Below are positions 45,617 through 56,760 of a DNA stretch of 64,000 nucleotides, piece by piece (the first letter of the stretch is position 1; each line of letters starts with the position of its first letter). This DNA is from Methylomonas methanica (lineage in GTDB: Bacteria; Pseudomonadota; Gammaproteobacteria; Methylococcales; Methylomonadaceae), in contig NZ_LUUG01000088.1 in NCBI RefSeq assembly GCF_001644035.1, forward strand, positions 1 through 64,000. Reading direction: 5' to 3'. A program made the translations under genes and the position numbers. The notes beneath the pieces are model-generated. The model did no database searches and was not told the origin of the DNA. It was given only the letters and a program-made list of their open reading frames with translations.

Positions 45617-46591
45617 TCAAGATTGCAAAAACACAAAAGGCCCTGCTTGGACAACCTTGATCGGCAAAGTCTGTTGTAGCGCCTTTAGCCAGGCGTCGAT
45701 TTGGAGGATGTCGACGGCGATATTAACTTCCCGATCGCCCAGCTTGTCGTCCAGCAGCCGGATCTGGCTGCGGCGGTAACGGTTGATTTCCGCGACGACT
45801 TGTTTCAATGGTACAAAATTCATCAACAAGCGACCGCGCCGCCAGGCGTCGGCGTTGCTTATTTCCACTGTTTGCAGCACACCGAATGTTTCAGCGGTAA
45901 AAGTCAATTGCTGGCCGGGCTGCAGGATGACACTGTCGGTCTGCGCGCCTTGCGCGGACGGCCGGCTGCTGCGTACCTTGCCTTGCAGCAGAGTTACCGC
46001 ACCGGCCTTACCGTCGTATCGAACGATAAACCGGGTCCCCAAGGCTTCGGTCGTTGTGGCGCCAGCGGCGACGCGGAACGGCTTGCCGGCATCGTGGGCA
46101 ACGTCGAATTCGGCCTCGCCGCGCAGCAATGCAATGCGCCGCTCATTGGCGTTGATTGTCACATCGATGGCGGTATCGGTATTCAGATGCGCGATGCTGC
46201 CGTCAGCCAGCGTAATTGAAGTCTGCTCGCCGATGCGGGTGCGGTAGTCAGCCAACGGATGTTGCAGATAATCCGGATAAAAACCACCCATCGCGGCCAG
46301 CAGCAGCGAAGCGGCCGCAGCTAAGCCGAATCCGCGCTTTATTCTGCTTGCTCGCCGCTGCCTTGCCGCCAGCGCGCGGCGGCGTTGCCGATCAGCGAGC
46401 AGCGGCAGCGGCAGGCGTTGCCAAAGCGTCTCTGCGTCACGATAGGCTTGCTCGTGTTCGGGGCTTTGCGACCGCCAGTGTTCGAACTCAGCCAGGACCG
46501 TCTCATCGGCAGCACCGGACGTCAGGCGCACATGCCAGGCAACGGCTTGTTGCTGCAAGGCTTCTCGGCGGGTTGAAGAGGTTTCGTTCAT
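45617..46591 (-). CDS. FecR-type regulator (set D)
   Basis: About 324 residues from ATG 46591; a longer frame to 46669 would overlap the sigma gene. N-terminal DUF4880-like segment (REALQQQAVAWHVRLTSGAADETVLAEFEHW), membrane helix (RGFGLAAAASLLLAAMGGFY), FecR domain (IGEQTSITLADGSIAHLNTDTAIDV ... GEAEFDVAHDAGKPFRVAAG) and C-terminal secretin/TonB-short-like region (LKQVVAEINRYRRSQIRLLD). It pairs with sigma D and receptor D. Confidence 0.92.
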   Translation of the reverse strand: MNETSSTRREALQQQAVAWHVRLTSGAADETVLAEFEHWRSQSPEHEQAYRDAETLWQRLPLPLLADRQRRRALAARQRRASRIKRGFGLAAAASLLLAAMGGFYPDYLQHPLADYRTRIGEQTSITLADGSIAHLNTDTAIDVTINANERRIALLRGEAEFDVAHDAGKPFRVAAGATTTEALGTRFIVRYDGKAGAVTLLQGKVRSSRPSAQGAQTDSVILQPGQQLTFTAETFGVLQTVEISNADAWRRGRLLMNFVPLKQVVAEINRYRRSQIRLLDDKLGDREVNIAVDILQIDAWLKALQQTLPIKVVQAGPFVFLQS

Positions 46592-46655
46592 TAAGGCATC
46601 GTCTGGAGCGGGATATTTACTATAACGATCCACGGAGCTTAAAGCCACACTAAGC

Positions 46656-47165
46656 TCATTGACTATCAACCGCCTGACGGCAGTGCAGCAAGGCTTTGGC
46701 CAATTGTTTTTCTACCCAACTGTTGGAGATTTTCAACTGGTTGGCAATTTCGGCATGGCTTAGGCACTCAATGCGGCTCAAATACAAAATTTCGGCACAT
46801 TGATCAGGCAGGTCGGCCAGAGCCATCTGTATTTGCTGCAATTGAGCTTGCGCTTCCGCCGTCCGTTCAGGCGCTGCCGCAGCGTCGATTTCGGTTTCGT
46901 CGCCCAGATATTGATTTAGCAACTCACCACGCCGTTTTTGGGTGCGTAGATGATCGAGAGATAAATTGGATGCCACTTTAAACAGCCAAGCCCGCACTTC
47001 TATCTCACTAGCCATTGGCGGCTTGAGTAGCGTCAATCTCAGGAAAATATCTTGAATCAGATCGGCAGCAGTATCCTCGCAACGGATGCGCTGTTGCAAA
47101 AAACGCTGGATTTGCGGCCTGGCATTTAAAAAAATGCGGTAAATATCGTGGTCTGAAAATGCCAT
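46656..47165 (-). CDS. ECF sigma factor, FecI type (set D)
   Basis: 169 residues. Region 2 in CEDTAADLIQDIFLRLTLL and VRAWLFKVASNLSLDHLRT; region 4 in ALADLPDQCAEILYLSRIECLSHAEIANQLKISNSWVEKQL. ATG at 47165. First gene of the 47.2-28.4 kb run of minus-strand iron-uptake genes. Confidence 0.92.
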   Translation of the reverse strand: MAFSDHDIYRIFLNARPQIQRFLQQRIRCEDTAADLIQDIFLRLTLLKPPMASEIEVRAWLFKVASNLSLDHLRTQKRRGELLNQYLGDETEIDAAAAPERTAEAQAQLQQIQMALADLPDQCAEILYLSRIECLSHAEIANQLKISNSWVEKQLAKALLHCRQAVDSQ

Positions 47166-47315
47166 TCGCGGAGCCAGGCCATGCTGGAGTTAATCGTGGC
47201 ATTTGGCGCAGCAAGGTTCACGCCATGACTGGAATCACAGACTTAACAGCCTGAAAACAAAGGATTTGCGTTCGTTCGAAAAAAATTAGAGCCTTGGCAG
47301 CATCCGCAAAACCGA

Positions 47316-47346
47316 GTGAAATGCCATACCTACCTCGGCATTTCAC
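47316..47346 (-). terminator. Hairpin downstream of zwf
   Basis: Perfect 10-base stem GTGAAATGCC / GGCATTTCAC with an 11-base loop, about 100 bases beyond the zwf stop. On the minus strand it is followed by CTCGGTTTTGC, so it may be a weak terminator between zwf and sigma D. Confidence 0.5.
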
Positions 47347-47448
47347 ACAGTTTTGTTTTCCGTTGGCTCGAAACGCTTAATCCGAAAGACAGAATAAACT
47401 TGGTGCTACTGCATCATGGCATATTGTTAACAGAAACCGAGGGAGTCG

Positions 47449-48939
47449 TTATGGTTGACACTCCGGCATCAAGGAACTGCGCCAGTACTGGCCTTCCTTT
47501 TCGAACAAGCGCCGGCTTTCCTCCGGCCCCCAGGAGCCGGCCGGATAGGTGGCGATATAATCCCGCTCGGTCACCCAATTTTGCAAAATGGGGTCGACGA
47601 TGCGCCAGGCGTATTCCACTTCGTCGAAACGCAGGAATAGCGAGCGGTCGCCCTTCATCACATCTAACAACAAGTCTTCGTAAGCATCGACCCGGCGTTC
47701 ATCGGGATTGCGGAAACTGGCGTCCAGACTGGTGGTGCGCGTGCGCATTTCCAAACCCGCTTCCTTGACAGTCATTTCAATCCGGATGCATTCTTCCGGC
47801 TGAATCCCCAGCAATATCCAGTTCGGCGTCATGCACTGCACATGGGTATCGCGGAAAAATTGAAACGGCGGATGCCGAAAACAGATGGCAATCGAGGATT
47901 GGCCCTTGGCCATGCGCTTGCCGGTGCGCAGATAAAACGGCACGCCGCGCCAGCGCCAGTTGTCGATCAACAGTTTCATCGCCGCATAGGTTTCGGTACT
48001 ACTGTCGGCCGGGATATTGGCTTCTTCCAGGTAGCCGCCCACTTTATGGCCGTCGATATTGCCTCGGGCATATTGGCCGCGAAAAGCATGCGCATGCACG
48101 GCCGATTTCGGGATCGGCCGAATGGATTTCAGCACTTTGACCTTTTCGTCGCGCAGCGATTCAGCGTCCATAGATACCGGCGGCTCCATTGCCACCAAGG
48201 TCAACAGTTGCAACAGATGGCTTTGCAGCATGTCGCGCATCGCCCCGGCGCTGTCGTAATATTCGCCGCGGCTACCTATGCCCAGCTCTTCGGAGTGAGT
48301 GATCTGCACATGGTCGATGTAATTGCGATTCCATAAGGGTTCCAACATGACATTGGCGAAGCGAAACACCAATACGTTCTGCACCATACCTTTACCCAGA
48401 TAATGGTCGATGCGGTAAATCTGGTCTTCGCTCAAGTACCGGCTGAGGCGTTTTTGCAAGGCCTGCGCACTTTCCAGATCGTAACCGAACGGTTTTTCGA
48501 TCACCACTCGTCGCCAGCCGTATTCTTCGTTAAGCAGTTCCACCTGGCTTAAGGACTCGATGACATTGCCGAAATCGCTGGGGCCTATGGCTAGATAAAA
48601 GGCCATATTACGGGAAAATCGCGGCTGAGCGTTTAGCGTTTCCGCCAGGGTTTTATAGCATTCCGGCTGGTCGAGATCGCCGCGATGATAATCCAACCTT
48701 TCGGCAAAACGGTTGAATACGGCCTCGTCCAAAGGCGTATTTGCCTGTTCCAGCAGTAAGGTCTTCACTTCTGCCAGCCAAGTCGCTCTATCCCAGGGAC
48801 GGCGGCCCACCGCCAGGATACGCGTACCTTCCGGCAGTTTTTTTTCCAGCTCCAGATGATAGAAGCCGGGCATCAGCTTCAGCCGCGCCAAATTGCCGGT
48901 AGCACCGAAAATGACGTAAGTGCAGGGGTCTGTATTCAT
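47449..48939 (-). CDS. zwf: Glucose-6-phosphate 1-dehydrogenase
   Basis: 496 residues. The NAD(P)-binding motif is [20 protein letters not shown] near the N-terminus. The active-site segment [13 protein letters not shown] carries the catalytic His region, with Gly-Met where many homologues have Glu-Thr. [11 protein letters not shown] and [10 protein letters not shown] are further family signatures. It oxidises glucose-6-phosphate to 6-phosphogluconolactone, feeding the oxidative pentose-phosphate, Entner-Doudoroff or dissimilatory RuMP cycle. ATG 48939 has AAGGTAGC ahead and matches the family start. A fragment of another copy lies at 15640-15795. It stands alone, without pgl or edd beside it. 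Confidence 0.95.
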   Translation of the reverse strand: MNTDPCTYVIFGATGNLARLKLMPGFYHLELEKKLPEGTRILAVGRRPWDRATWLAEVKTLLLEQANTPLDEAVFNRFAERLDYHRGDLDQPECYKTLAETLNAQPRFSRNMAFYLAIGPSDFGNVIESLSQVELLNEEYGWRRVVIEKPFGYDLESAQALQKRLSRYLSEDQIYRIDHYLGKGMVQNVLVFRFANVMLEPLWNRNYIDHVQITHSEELGIGSRGEYYDSAGAMRDMLQSHLLQLLTLVAMEPPVSMDAESLRDEKVKVLKSIRPIPKSAVHAHAFRGQYARGNIDGHKVGGYLEEANIPADSSTETYAAMKLLIDNWRWRGVPFYLRTGKRMAKGQSSIAICFRHPPFQFFRDTHVQCMTPNWILLGIQPEECIRIEMTVKEAGLEMRTRTTSLDASFRNPDERRVDAYEDLLLDVMKGDRSLFLRFDEVEYAWRIVDPILQNWVTERDYIATYPAGSWGPEESRRLFEKEGQYWRSSLMPECQP

Positions 48940-49066
48940 AAAAGCTACCTTGTCTTTACTTTGCAATATAGGGTGCAGTTTGCATCATTTGTGCGGGCGC
49001 GTCGAACTGGAAAGCGCGGCAGTCGATAAAAATAACCAAGTTAAAACCACGCCAGATTCACCTTGG

Positions 49067-49813
49067 TCATAGTATGCAGCCATCGTCACCCAGATATTTC
49101 AGAACTTGATCCTGGTTATCCAAAAGCCGAACCAGCTTAATTTTCATCGTACTAAAGCGCTGGCGCGCCAACTCTGCGTCGGCTTGTGCCAATGCTTTTT
49201 GCAAGTTCTCGACGACCGCCAGGCAGTCGGCAAAATCGTAAAAACAAAAGGTGCCATGCAGTTTATGGTTCAACTCCCAAGCCTGTTGCAGCAACCCATT
49301 GTCCACGGCCTTCTCGATCTCAAGTATTAATCCCGGCAACTGCTCAAATAATTTGACCATCAGGACTTGGCTCAACTGCTTATTATCCTGGGCTTTACGC
49401 AAAAGTTGCCCGGCATAATACTCGGCATTCACTGGCTCATGTTGCCGCCAACGCACCAGCAATTGCTCCAACTGGTAAAGGCGGACCGGCTTGACCAGAC
49501 ATTCGTTAAACCCGGCAGCGATTGCGCGTTCCTGCTGCTGATTTTGCGCGTGAGCAGTAACGGCGACCGCCGGGGTTTGCCGATTGTAGTTTTCGGTGCC
49601 GCGCAAATTTTCGGCCACATCGAAACCACTTAAAAACGGCATGTTTACATCCAGGAAAATAAAGTCGTAAGGACGCTGTTGCAATAATTGCCAGGCCTCC
49701 CGCCCGTCTTTTGCCGACGTGATATTCGTCGTCCAGTGTTCCAACTGCTCGCGCAACAGCCATAGATTGATTTCATTGTCGTCGGCGATCAGAATCGAAA
49801 AATCGTTTGTCAT
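49067..49813 (-). CDS. Response-regulator receiver fused to HPt domain
   Basis: 248 residues. Receiver domain: acidic pocket Asp11/Asp12, phospho-acceptor Asp55 in FIFLDVNMPF, Thr/Ala switch VAVTAHAQ, Lys108 in CLVKPV. The C-terminal HPt domain (about residues 130-240) has phospho-accepting His183 in ELNHKLHGTFCFYDF. This is the tail end of a BarA/hybrid-type phosphorelay, but without a histidine kinase core or output domain. It would shuttle phosphate for a kinase encoded elsewhere. Cytoplasmic; single gene. Confidence 0.9.
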   Translation of the reverse strand: MTNDFSILIADDNEINLWLLREQLEHWTTNITSAKDGREAWQLLQQRPYDFIFLDVNMPFLSGFDVAENLRGTENYNRQTPAVAVTAHAQNQQQERAIAAGFNECLVKPVRLYQLEQLLVRWRQHEPVNAEYYAGQLLRKAQDNKQLSQVLMVKLFEQLPGLILEIEKAVDNGLLQQAWELNHKLHGTFCFYDFADCLAVVENLQKALAQADAELARQRFSTMKIKLVRLLDNQDQVLKYLGDDGCIL

Positions 49814-49926
49814 GGTTAATAGGTTCTAACTGCGAATAATTTGCTGATGCCGTTATCGAATGTTTTGCCGCAAAAATCAATCTATCGCGCGTCGATAAAT
49901 TGTCCCGTACCAAAAGCATCAGGCAA

Positions 49927-49963
49927 TAAAAAACCCCGGCACCTTGCGGTAACCGGGGTTTTT
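49927..49963 (-). terminator. Rho-independent terminator of groESL
   Basis: On the minus strand AACCCCGG...CCGGGGTT forms a GC-rich stem around TTACCGCAAGGTG and is followed by TTTTTTATT. It begins about 20 bases after the groEL stop. Confidence 0.9.
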
Positions 49964-49983
49964 AGGCCGAGGCCGAACAGCGA

Positions 49984-51627
<1,644 letters not shown>

Positions 51628-51680
51628 TTATTCCTGAGATATTGGTTAAATTGAAAAAGAGTGTGTCGAACGAATTGGGA

Positions 51681-51968
51681 TTAACCCAAAACACCCATGA
51701 TGTCTTCTTCGCGCATGACGATATATTGCTCGCCATCGACTTTAACTTCGGTGCCGGAATATTTGCCGAACAACACTCTGTCGCCAACTTTAACTTCCAG
51801 GGCACGTACTTGGCCGTTATCTAACGGTTTACCTGAACCGACCGCCAGCACTTCGCCTTCGCTAGGTTTTTCTGCGGCAGAACCCGGCAGCACGATGCCA
51901 CCTGCGGTTTTGGTTTCTTCTTCAACGCGTTTTACGACGATACGGTCATGTAACGGACGAATTTTCAT
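51681..51968 (-). CDS. groS: Co-chaperonin GroES
   Basis: 95 residues, normal length. [18 protein letters not shown] start, mobile-loop [14 protein letters not shown], and the [32 protein letters not shown] end are all typical. ATG 51968 has AAGGAGACATTG ahead; a TTG one codon upstream is not needed. Forms the heptameric lid of GroEL. Confidence 0.99.
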   Translation of the reverse strand: MKIRPLHDRIVVKRVEEETKTAGGIVLPGSAAEKPSEGEVLAVGSGKPLDNGQVRALEVKVGDRVLFGKYSGTEVKVDGEQYIVMREEDIMGVLG

Positions 51969-52077
51969 CAATGTCTCCTTAATGTAGATAAAGTTAAAGG
52001 TTAAAAACTTAATAAAGCTATTTAAAAAACAGCTACCCCTTGCGGAAGAAGCGAGCTTTTAAGCGGCCTCAAGTTTA

Positions 52078-52104
52078 TTAGCACTCTCTAGCAACGAGTG
52101 CTAA
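52078..52104. promoter_or_regulatory. CIRCE operator (HrcA binding site)
   Basis: A perfect CIRCE inverted repeat TTAGCACTC-N9-GAGTGCTAA, 110 bases ahead of groES. HrcA, a heat-labile repressor that itself needs GroEL, binds this element; hrcA is not in the window. Confidence 0.95.
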
Positions 52105-52131
52105 TAATATCCGGCTTTTGCACTCTGTCAA
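52104..52131 (-). promoter_or_regulatory. Sigma-70-type promoter of groESL
   Basis: On the minus strand TTGACA (52131-52126), a 16-base spacer and TATTAT (52109-52104). The -10 abuts the CIRCE element, so bound HrcA would cover the start point. A sigma-32 type promoter was not recognised. Confidence 0.8.
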
Positions 52132-52164
52132 GCTCTTTGGCATCATCTGCGCCTCACTCAAGCC

Positions 52165-52920
52165 ATGCAAACTATGAACGACGAACAATTACTCCGTTAC
52201 AGCCGGCAAATCATGCTGCCGCAAATCGATATTGCCGGGCAGCAAAAATTGCTCGATGCCAAAGTATTAATCGTCGGCGCCGGCGGTTTGGGCTCGCCTG
52301 CCTCTATGTATTTGGCTGCGTCCGGCGTCGGCCAGATCACCGTCTACGACGACGATCAGGTCGATTTGACCAATTTACAACGCCAGATTGCTCACAACAC
52401 AGCCGATATAGGGTTGGATAAAGTTATTTCAACCCAACAGACGCTGGAAAAAATTAATCCGGGCGTAAAGGTATTTGCGCACAAACAACGTTTGGCCGGC
52501 GAACAATTACTCGCAGAAGTAGCGGATGCCGATGTGGTACTGGACTGTAGCGATAATTTCACCACCCGCTTTGCGATCAATAAGGCATGTGTCGACCGGC
52601 AAACCGCGTTGGTATCCGGCGCGGCAATCCGCTTCGAGGGTCAAGTCAGCGTATTTACGCCCGGCTTACACGATAGTCCATGCTATAACTGTCTCTATCA
52701 AAGCGACGGCGAGGAATTACAGAATTGCGCCCGAAACGGCGTGATTGCACCGATCACCGGCATTGTCGGCAGCATTCAGGCCTTGGAAGCCATCAAGCTC
52801 ATCGTAGGCACCGGCAAAACACTAACGGGGCGCCTGCTATTGCTGGATGGCCTGACGATGGAATGGCACAGCATGCGCTTGAAGAGAAATCCAAATTGCC
52901 CAAGTTGCGGCGCGAAATAA
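52165..52920 (+). CDS. moeB: ThiF/MoeB-family adenylyltransferase
   Basis: 251 residues. Nucleotide-binding GAGGLGSPASMYLAASGVG begins near residue 38, then DDDQVDLTNLQRQ and DCSDNFTTRFAINKAC. Zinc Cys pairs are CYNC and CPSC, and the presumed catalytic Cys lies near LQNCARNGV. The family activates the C-terminal Gly of a ubiquitin-like protein (MoaD for molybdopterin, ThiS for thiamine, or another sulfur carrier). Which one cannot be told without neighbours; moeB is the closest label by length and motif order. Start may be ATG 52165 or 52174. Confidence 0.85.
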   Translation: MQTMNDEQLLRYSRQIMLPQIDIAGQQKLLDAKVLIVGAGGLGSPASMYLAASGVGQITVYDDDQVDLTNLQRQIAHNTADIGLDKVISTQQTLEKINPGVKVFAHKQRLAGEQLLAEVADADVVLDCSDNFTTRFAINKACVDRQTALVSGAAIRFEGQVSVFTPGLHDSPCYNCLYQSDGEELQNCARNGVIAPITGIVGSIQALEAIKLIVGTGKTLTGRLLLLDGLTMEWHSMRLKRNPNCPSCGAK

Positions 52921-52934
52921 GCTAATCCGCATAA

Positions 52935-52960
52935 AAAAGCCGGGCTAAACCCGGCTTTCT
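52935..52960. terminator. Bidirectional rho-independent terminator
   Basis: Stem AAAGCCGGG-CTAAA-CCCGGCTTT between convergent genes. On the minus strand it runs into TTTTTT, on the plus strand into TTTCT, so it serves the small membrane protein strongly and moeB less so. Confidence 0.88.
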
Positions 52961-52983
52961 ATTGCTGGCAAATAAAACGTAAT

Positions 52984-53190
52984 TTAACTCTTACCCAGTT
53001 TGCCTCTAACCATCAGGATAGCTTTACTGACAGTTCTCAATAGCGCCGAATCGCTATCGCCGTGCGGCTCGGTGTCGCCAAACGGTTCGCCGTTCTTCAT
53101 GGTGTACATGTAAATGAAATACCCTAACGGTGCGAAAGCGAAGATGGCAATAATCAACATCAACACCACTAATTCGATAACTCCGCCCAT
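52984..53190 (-). CDS. Small single-span membrane protein
   Basis: 68 residues. GGAGG five bases before ATG 53190 decides the start over a TTG four codons upstream. One membrane helix (IELVVLMLIIAIFAFAPLGYFIYMY) is followed by an acidic then basic cytoplasmic tail (PFGDTEPHGDSDSALLRTVSKAILMVRGKLGKS). Function unknown. It lies divergently next to the P-type ATPase gene, but the start-to-start gap is 190 bases, so a shared promoter region is possible. Confidence 0.75.
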   Translation of the reverse strand: MGGVIELVVLMLIIAIFAFAPLGYFIYMYTMKNGEPFGDTEPHGDSDSALLRTVSKAILMVRGKLGKS

Positions 53191-53379
53191 AAATACCTCC
53201 AACTATTTGTTTTTATTTTAATTTAGAATAAGGTCAGAGACCTCGGGTATGGACTATAACCCCATCCCTTTTAGGGAACAAGCACAAAATACTGTTTGTC
53301 AATTCATGGGTTTAGCCCAGGGCTTATTTGACCCCGGGCCAACCACCCCAACGCCGTTTTCAACCATCAATCTGAGCAT

Positions 53380-56073
53380 ATGGACAATTACTCTAAAGCC
53401 GACTGGCACAGCCAAACGCCGGAAACCGTATTAACGCATTTTGCCGTAGAACTGGGTCAAGGCCTGAGTGATGAAGATGCACAAAAACGCCTAGCGGCAA
53501 ACGGCGCGAACCGTCTGACTGCTCGCCGTGGCAAAGGCCCTTTGCTTTTGCTATTGGCGCAATTTCATCAGCCCTTGATCTACATCCTGCTGTTTTCCGC
53601 TGCCACCACCGCGTTCCTAGAGGAATGGACCGACAGTAGCGTCATCTTCGGTGTCGTCATCATCAATGCCGTGATCGGCTTCATCCAGGAAGCCAACGCC
53701 CTGAAAGCCATTAACGCGCTGGCTCAGACTTTGAACATCAGCAGCAATGTCCTGCGCGACGGCCAACGCCGGAGCATCGCCGCTGCTGAATTAGTGCCCG
53801 GCGATTTAGTATTCCTGCAATCTGGCGACAAGGTGCCGGCCGATTTGCGCCTGTTGCAAAGCCGGGAACTGAAAATTGATGAGTCCGCACTAACCGGCGA
53901 ATCGGTACCGGTGGAAAAACAGGCACAAACCCTGCCCTCGGCCACCTTATTGGCCGATCGCGCCAATATGGCGTATTCCTCGACGCTGGTCAGTTACGGC
54001 AGCGCGCTGGCCGTAGTGGTCAGCACCGGTGACAATACCGAAATCGGCCGCATCAACAAGCTGATCGGCAGCGCCGAGCCGCTGGAAACGCCGCTAACCC
54101 TAAAAATGAGCCAGTTCAGCCAATTGTTGCTCTGGGTTATCGTCGGCTGTGCCGCTGTTACCTTTTCGGTCGGCGTGTGGCGCGGTGAAACCATGTTGAA
54201 TATGTTCATGGCTTCGGTCGCCTTGGCAGTCGGCGCCATCCCGGAAGGCCTGCCGGCTGCGCTGACGATTACGCTGGCCATCGGCGTCTCGCGAATGGCC
54301 AAACGTAACGCCATCATCCGCAAACTTCCGGCAGTGGAAACCTTGGGTAGCACCACAGTGATCTGTTCCGATAAGACCGGCACCTTGACGCAAAACCAAA
54401 TGACCGTGCAATTCATACAGGCAGGCGGTGAAGTATTCGAGGTCAGCGGCAGCGGCTACACCCCGGACGGCGAATTCAGCAGTAATAAACAAGCGGTCAA
54501 CCCAGCCCAAAAACCGACATTACTGGAATGTCTAAAAGCCGGCCTGCTGTGCAACGACGCCAGATTAATCGCCGACGCCGACAGCTGGCGTATCGAAGGC
54601 GATCCTACCGAAGCCGCCTTGTTGGTAGCCGCCCACAAAGCCGGTCTGCATCAAGCCAGCGTCAGCGGCGACCATCCGCGTCTGGATGCCATTCCTTTCG
54701 AATCGGCATACCAATTCATGGCAACCCTGCACCACGACCTAGCCGAGGATGCCCGGCATATTTATTTGAAAGGCTCCCTGGAAAGCCTGTTACAGCGCTG
54801 CGATAACGCCTTTTCCGCCGACATGCAATTGGTACCGCTGGATAAAAGCCGACTGAGCCAACAAGCCGAAGCGTTTGCCGCGCAAGGCTTGAGAGTCCTG
54901 GCCTTTGCACGCGCAGAGCATGGTGACGATGCCGTTGAACACCATGAAGTAGGCGGCGGTCTGACATTTCTAGGCTTGCAAGCCATGATCGATCCGCCGC
55001 GCCCCGAGGCCGCCAGAGCCATTGCCGCCTGTTACAAGGCCGGCATCTCGGTGAAGATGATCACCGGCGACCATCCTGTCACTGCGCTGGCCATCGCCAA
55101 ACAGCTCAATATGCGCCACACTGAGCGCGTGATCAGCGGCGCTGAATTGCAGAACTACAGCGAGGCCGACTATCGAAAACACGTCAAAGAGTGCGACGTA
55201 TTTGCGCGCATCGCGCCGGAACAAAAGTTGCAACTGGTGCAAGCCTTGCAGGCTAACGGTCAAGTGGTAGCAATGACCGGCGACGGCGTCAACGATGCCC
55301 CGGCATTACGGCAAGCCAACATCGGCGTGGCGATGGGCATGGGCGGCACCGAAGTCGCCAAAGAAGCCGCAGCCATGGTGCTCACTGACGATCATTTCGC
55401 TACGATCGAAGCCGCCGTCGAGGAAGGCCGCGGCGTGTTCGACAATCTGGTGAAATTCATTGCCTGGACCTTACCGACCAATCTCGGCGAGGGCCTTGTG
55501 ATTACCGCCGCGGTGTTCGCCAATGTCGCCCTACCTATCACGCCCTTGCAAATCCTGTGGATCAACATGACTACCGCAGTGTTGCTGGGCTTGATGCTGG
55601 CTTTCGAACCTAAAGAACCGGGTCTGATGCTCCACAAACCACGCAATCCCAAGCAAGCGATCCTGACCAAACGCCTGATGTTTCGTATCTGTCTGGTCGG
55701 CCTGTTGTTGCTGGCTGGCGCGTTCGGCCTGTTTGAATGGGAACTATCGCAAAACGCAACCCTGGCCAAGGCGCGCACAGTAGCCGTCAACGTGTTTGTG
55801 TTTGGCGAATTGTTTTATCTATTCAACTGCCGCTCGCTAAATTACTCGATGTTCCGGGTCGGCGTATTTTCCAATTTATGGCTCATTTTTGGCGTCATCA
55901 GCATGATTTTGCTGCAACTGCTGTTTACCTATTGGCCAGCGATGCAGGGATTATTCGGCAGCGAGGCAATTGGCCAAGAAGAGTGGTTATTGATTTTAGG
56001 CGTTAGCTCAGTGATTTATGTAGCGATAGGCCTGGAAAAACTAATCGTTCGGCGCTTTGGCCGTCGGCGTTAA
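53380..56073 (+). CDS. P-type cation-transporting ATPase (P2 type)
   Basis: 897 residues. The N-terminal cation-ATPase domain (residues ~5-75) is followed by A-domain DESALTGESVPVEKQ with the TGES motif, the membrane P(E)EGLPAALTIT in helix 4, phosphorylated Asp331 in CSDKTGTLTQNQ, and the hinge MTGDGVNDAPALRQANIGVAMG. C-terminal helices complete a ten-helix pattern. The PEGL signature points to the Ca2+/Na+/K+ or Mg2+-like P2 group rather than heavy metals; the ion is not certain. Its last ~33 bases overlap the 3' end of the TetR gene on the other strand. Confidence 0.92.
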   Translation: MDNYSKADWHSQTPETVLTHFAVELGQGLSDEDAQKRLAANGANRLTARRGKGPLLLLLAQFHQPLIYILLFSAATTAFLEEWTDSSVIFGVVIINAVIGFIQEANALKAINALAQTLNISSNVLRDGQRRSIAAAELVPGDLVFLQSGDKVPADLRLLQSRELKIDESALTGESVPVEKQAQTLPSATLLADRANMAYSSTLVSYGSALAVVVSTGDNTEIGRINKLIGSAEPLETPLTLKMSQFSQLLLWVIVGCAAVTFSVGVWRGETMLNMFMASVALAVGAIPEGLPAALTITLAIGVSRMAKRNAIIRKLPAVETLGSTTVICSDKTGTLTQNQMTVQFIQAGGEVFEVSGSGYTPDGEFSSNKQAVNPAQKPTLLECLKAGLLCNDARLIADADSWRIEGDPTEAALLVAAHKAGLHQASVSGDHPRLDAIPFESAYQFMATLHHDLAEDARHIYLKGSLESLLQRCDNAFSADMQLVPLDKSRLSQQAEAFAAQGLRVLAFARAEHGDDAVEHHEVGGGLTFLGLQAMIDPPRPEAARAIAACYKAGISVKMITGDHPVTALAIAKQLNMRHTERVISGAELQNYSEADYRKHVKECDVFARIAPEQKLQLVQALQANGQVVAMTGDGVNDAPALRQANIGVAMGMGGTEVAKEAAAMVLTDDHFATIEAAVEEGRGVFDNLVKFIAWTLPTNLGEGLVITAAVFANVALPITPLQILWINMTTAVLLGLMLAFEPKEPGLMLHKPRNPKQAILTKRLMFRICLVGLLLLAGAFGLFEWELSQNATLAKARTVAVNVFVFGELFYLFNCRSLNYSMFRVGVFSNLWLIFGVISMILLQLLFTYWPAMQGLFGSEAIGQEEWLLILGVSSVIYVAIGLEKLIVRRFGRRR

Positions 56074-56664
56074 TTCGGCGAAAGCATCCAGCGCGGTTAA
56101 CAGCATCTCCAAGCTTTTTAGGGACTGCTTTTCCGCGGCCTCTTGTGCTTCCAACTGTGCCTTAACAATTGCGCCGTCTATCGCCACTGCGGCGGCATTC
56201 GCCAATTGCTGCCGGTTTGGACCATCCGGCAACAGTTCGGCAATCACCCGTACCATATCCTGTTTATGCTGGTGGCAGATCTCCAGCACATCCGGTAACA
56301 CGCCGCCCAATTCCGCGACAGTATTGATAAACGCGCAACCGCGATAAATCGGTTTGCGAAACCATTCTGCCATTGTCTCCACCAACGGCATCAATCCCAC
56401 ACCGGCTCTGCCGCCGTGCCGCTGTAACGCGTCGTTAAACCAGGCCATCCAGAGTTCGTGCCGATAATTCAAAAATGCCCGAATCAAGTCATTCTTGCTG
56501 GGGAAATAGCGGTAGAACGTCACCTTGGTCACGCCGGACTCGGCAATCACTTTGTCGATGCCGGTGGCGCGAATGCCATCTCGATAAAATAGATCATGCG
56601 CAGTCAGCAAAATCCTTTCCCGAGGCGGTCGATCTAAAATTGTCTTGGAAGAATCGTTAATCAT
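56041..56664 (-). CDS. TetR-family repressor
   Basis: 207 residues. The helix-turn-helix region is PRERILLTAHDLFYRDGIRATGIDKVIAESGVTKVTFYRYFPSKNDLI, followed by a ligand-binding domain with CAFINTVAELGG. ATG 56664 is preferred to one 15 codons upstream, which would run through the first operator. Two perfect palindromes lie just upstream and should be its binding sites, so it controls itself and the divergent DUF1348 gene. Its 3' end overlaps that of the P-type ATPase gene, so the two transcripts are antisense over some 33 bases. Confidence 0.92.
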   Translation of the reverse strand: MINDSSKTILDRPPRERILLTAHDLFYRDGIRATGIDKVIAESGVTKVTFYRYFPSKNDLIRAFLNYRHELWMAWFNDALQRHGGRAGVGLMPLVETMAEWFRKPIYRGCAFINTVAELGGVLPDVLEICHQHKQDMVRVIAELLPDGPNRQQLANAAAVAIDGAIVKAQLEAQEAAEKQSLKSLEMLLTALDAFAELTPTAKAPND

Positions 56665-56672
56665 TTTTCGAT

Positions 56673-56692
56673 TGTAGACAAGTCTGTCTACA
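56673..56692. promoter_or_regulatory. TetR operator 1
   Basis: Perfect inverted repeat TGTAGACA-AGTC-TGTCTACA, nine bases upstream of the tetR start codon. Binding here would block tetR transcription or early elongation. Confidence 0.85.
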
Positions 56693-56710
56693 ATTGCTAC
56701 CATCGCCAAA

Positions 56711-56730
56711 TGTAGACAAATCTGTCTACA
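56711..56730. promoter_or_regulatory. TetR operator 2
   Basis: Second copy TGTAGACA-AATC-TGTCTACA, centred 38 bases from the first, 30 bases before the DUF1348 start. Both arms are identical to operator 1; only the spacer differs by one base. Confidence 0.85.
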
Positions 56731-56760
56731 TCTTTTATCAACCCGCCCAGGAGCACAAAA

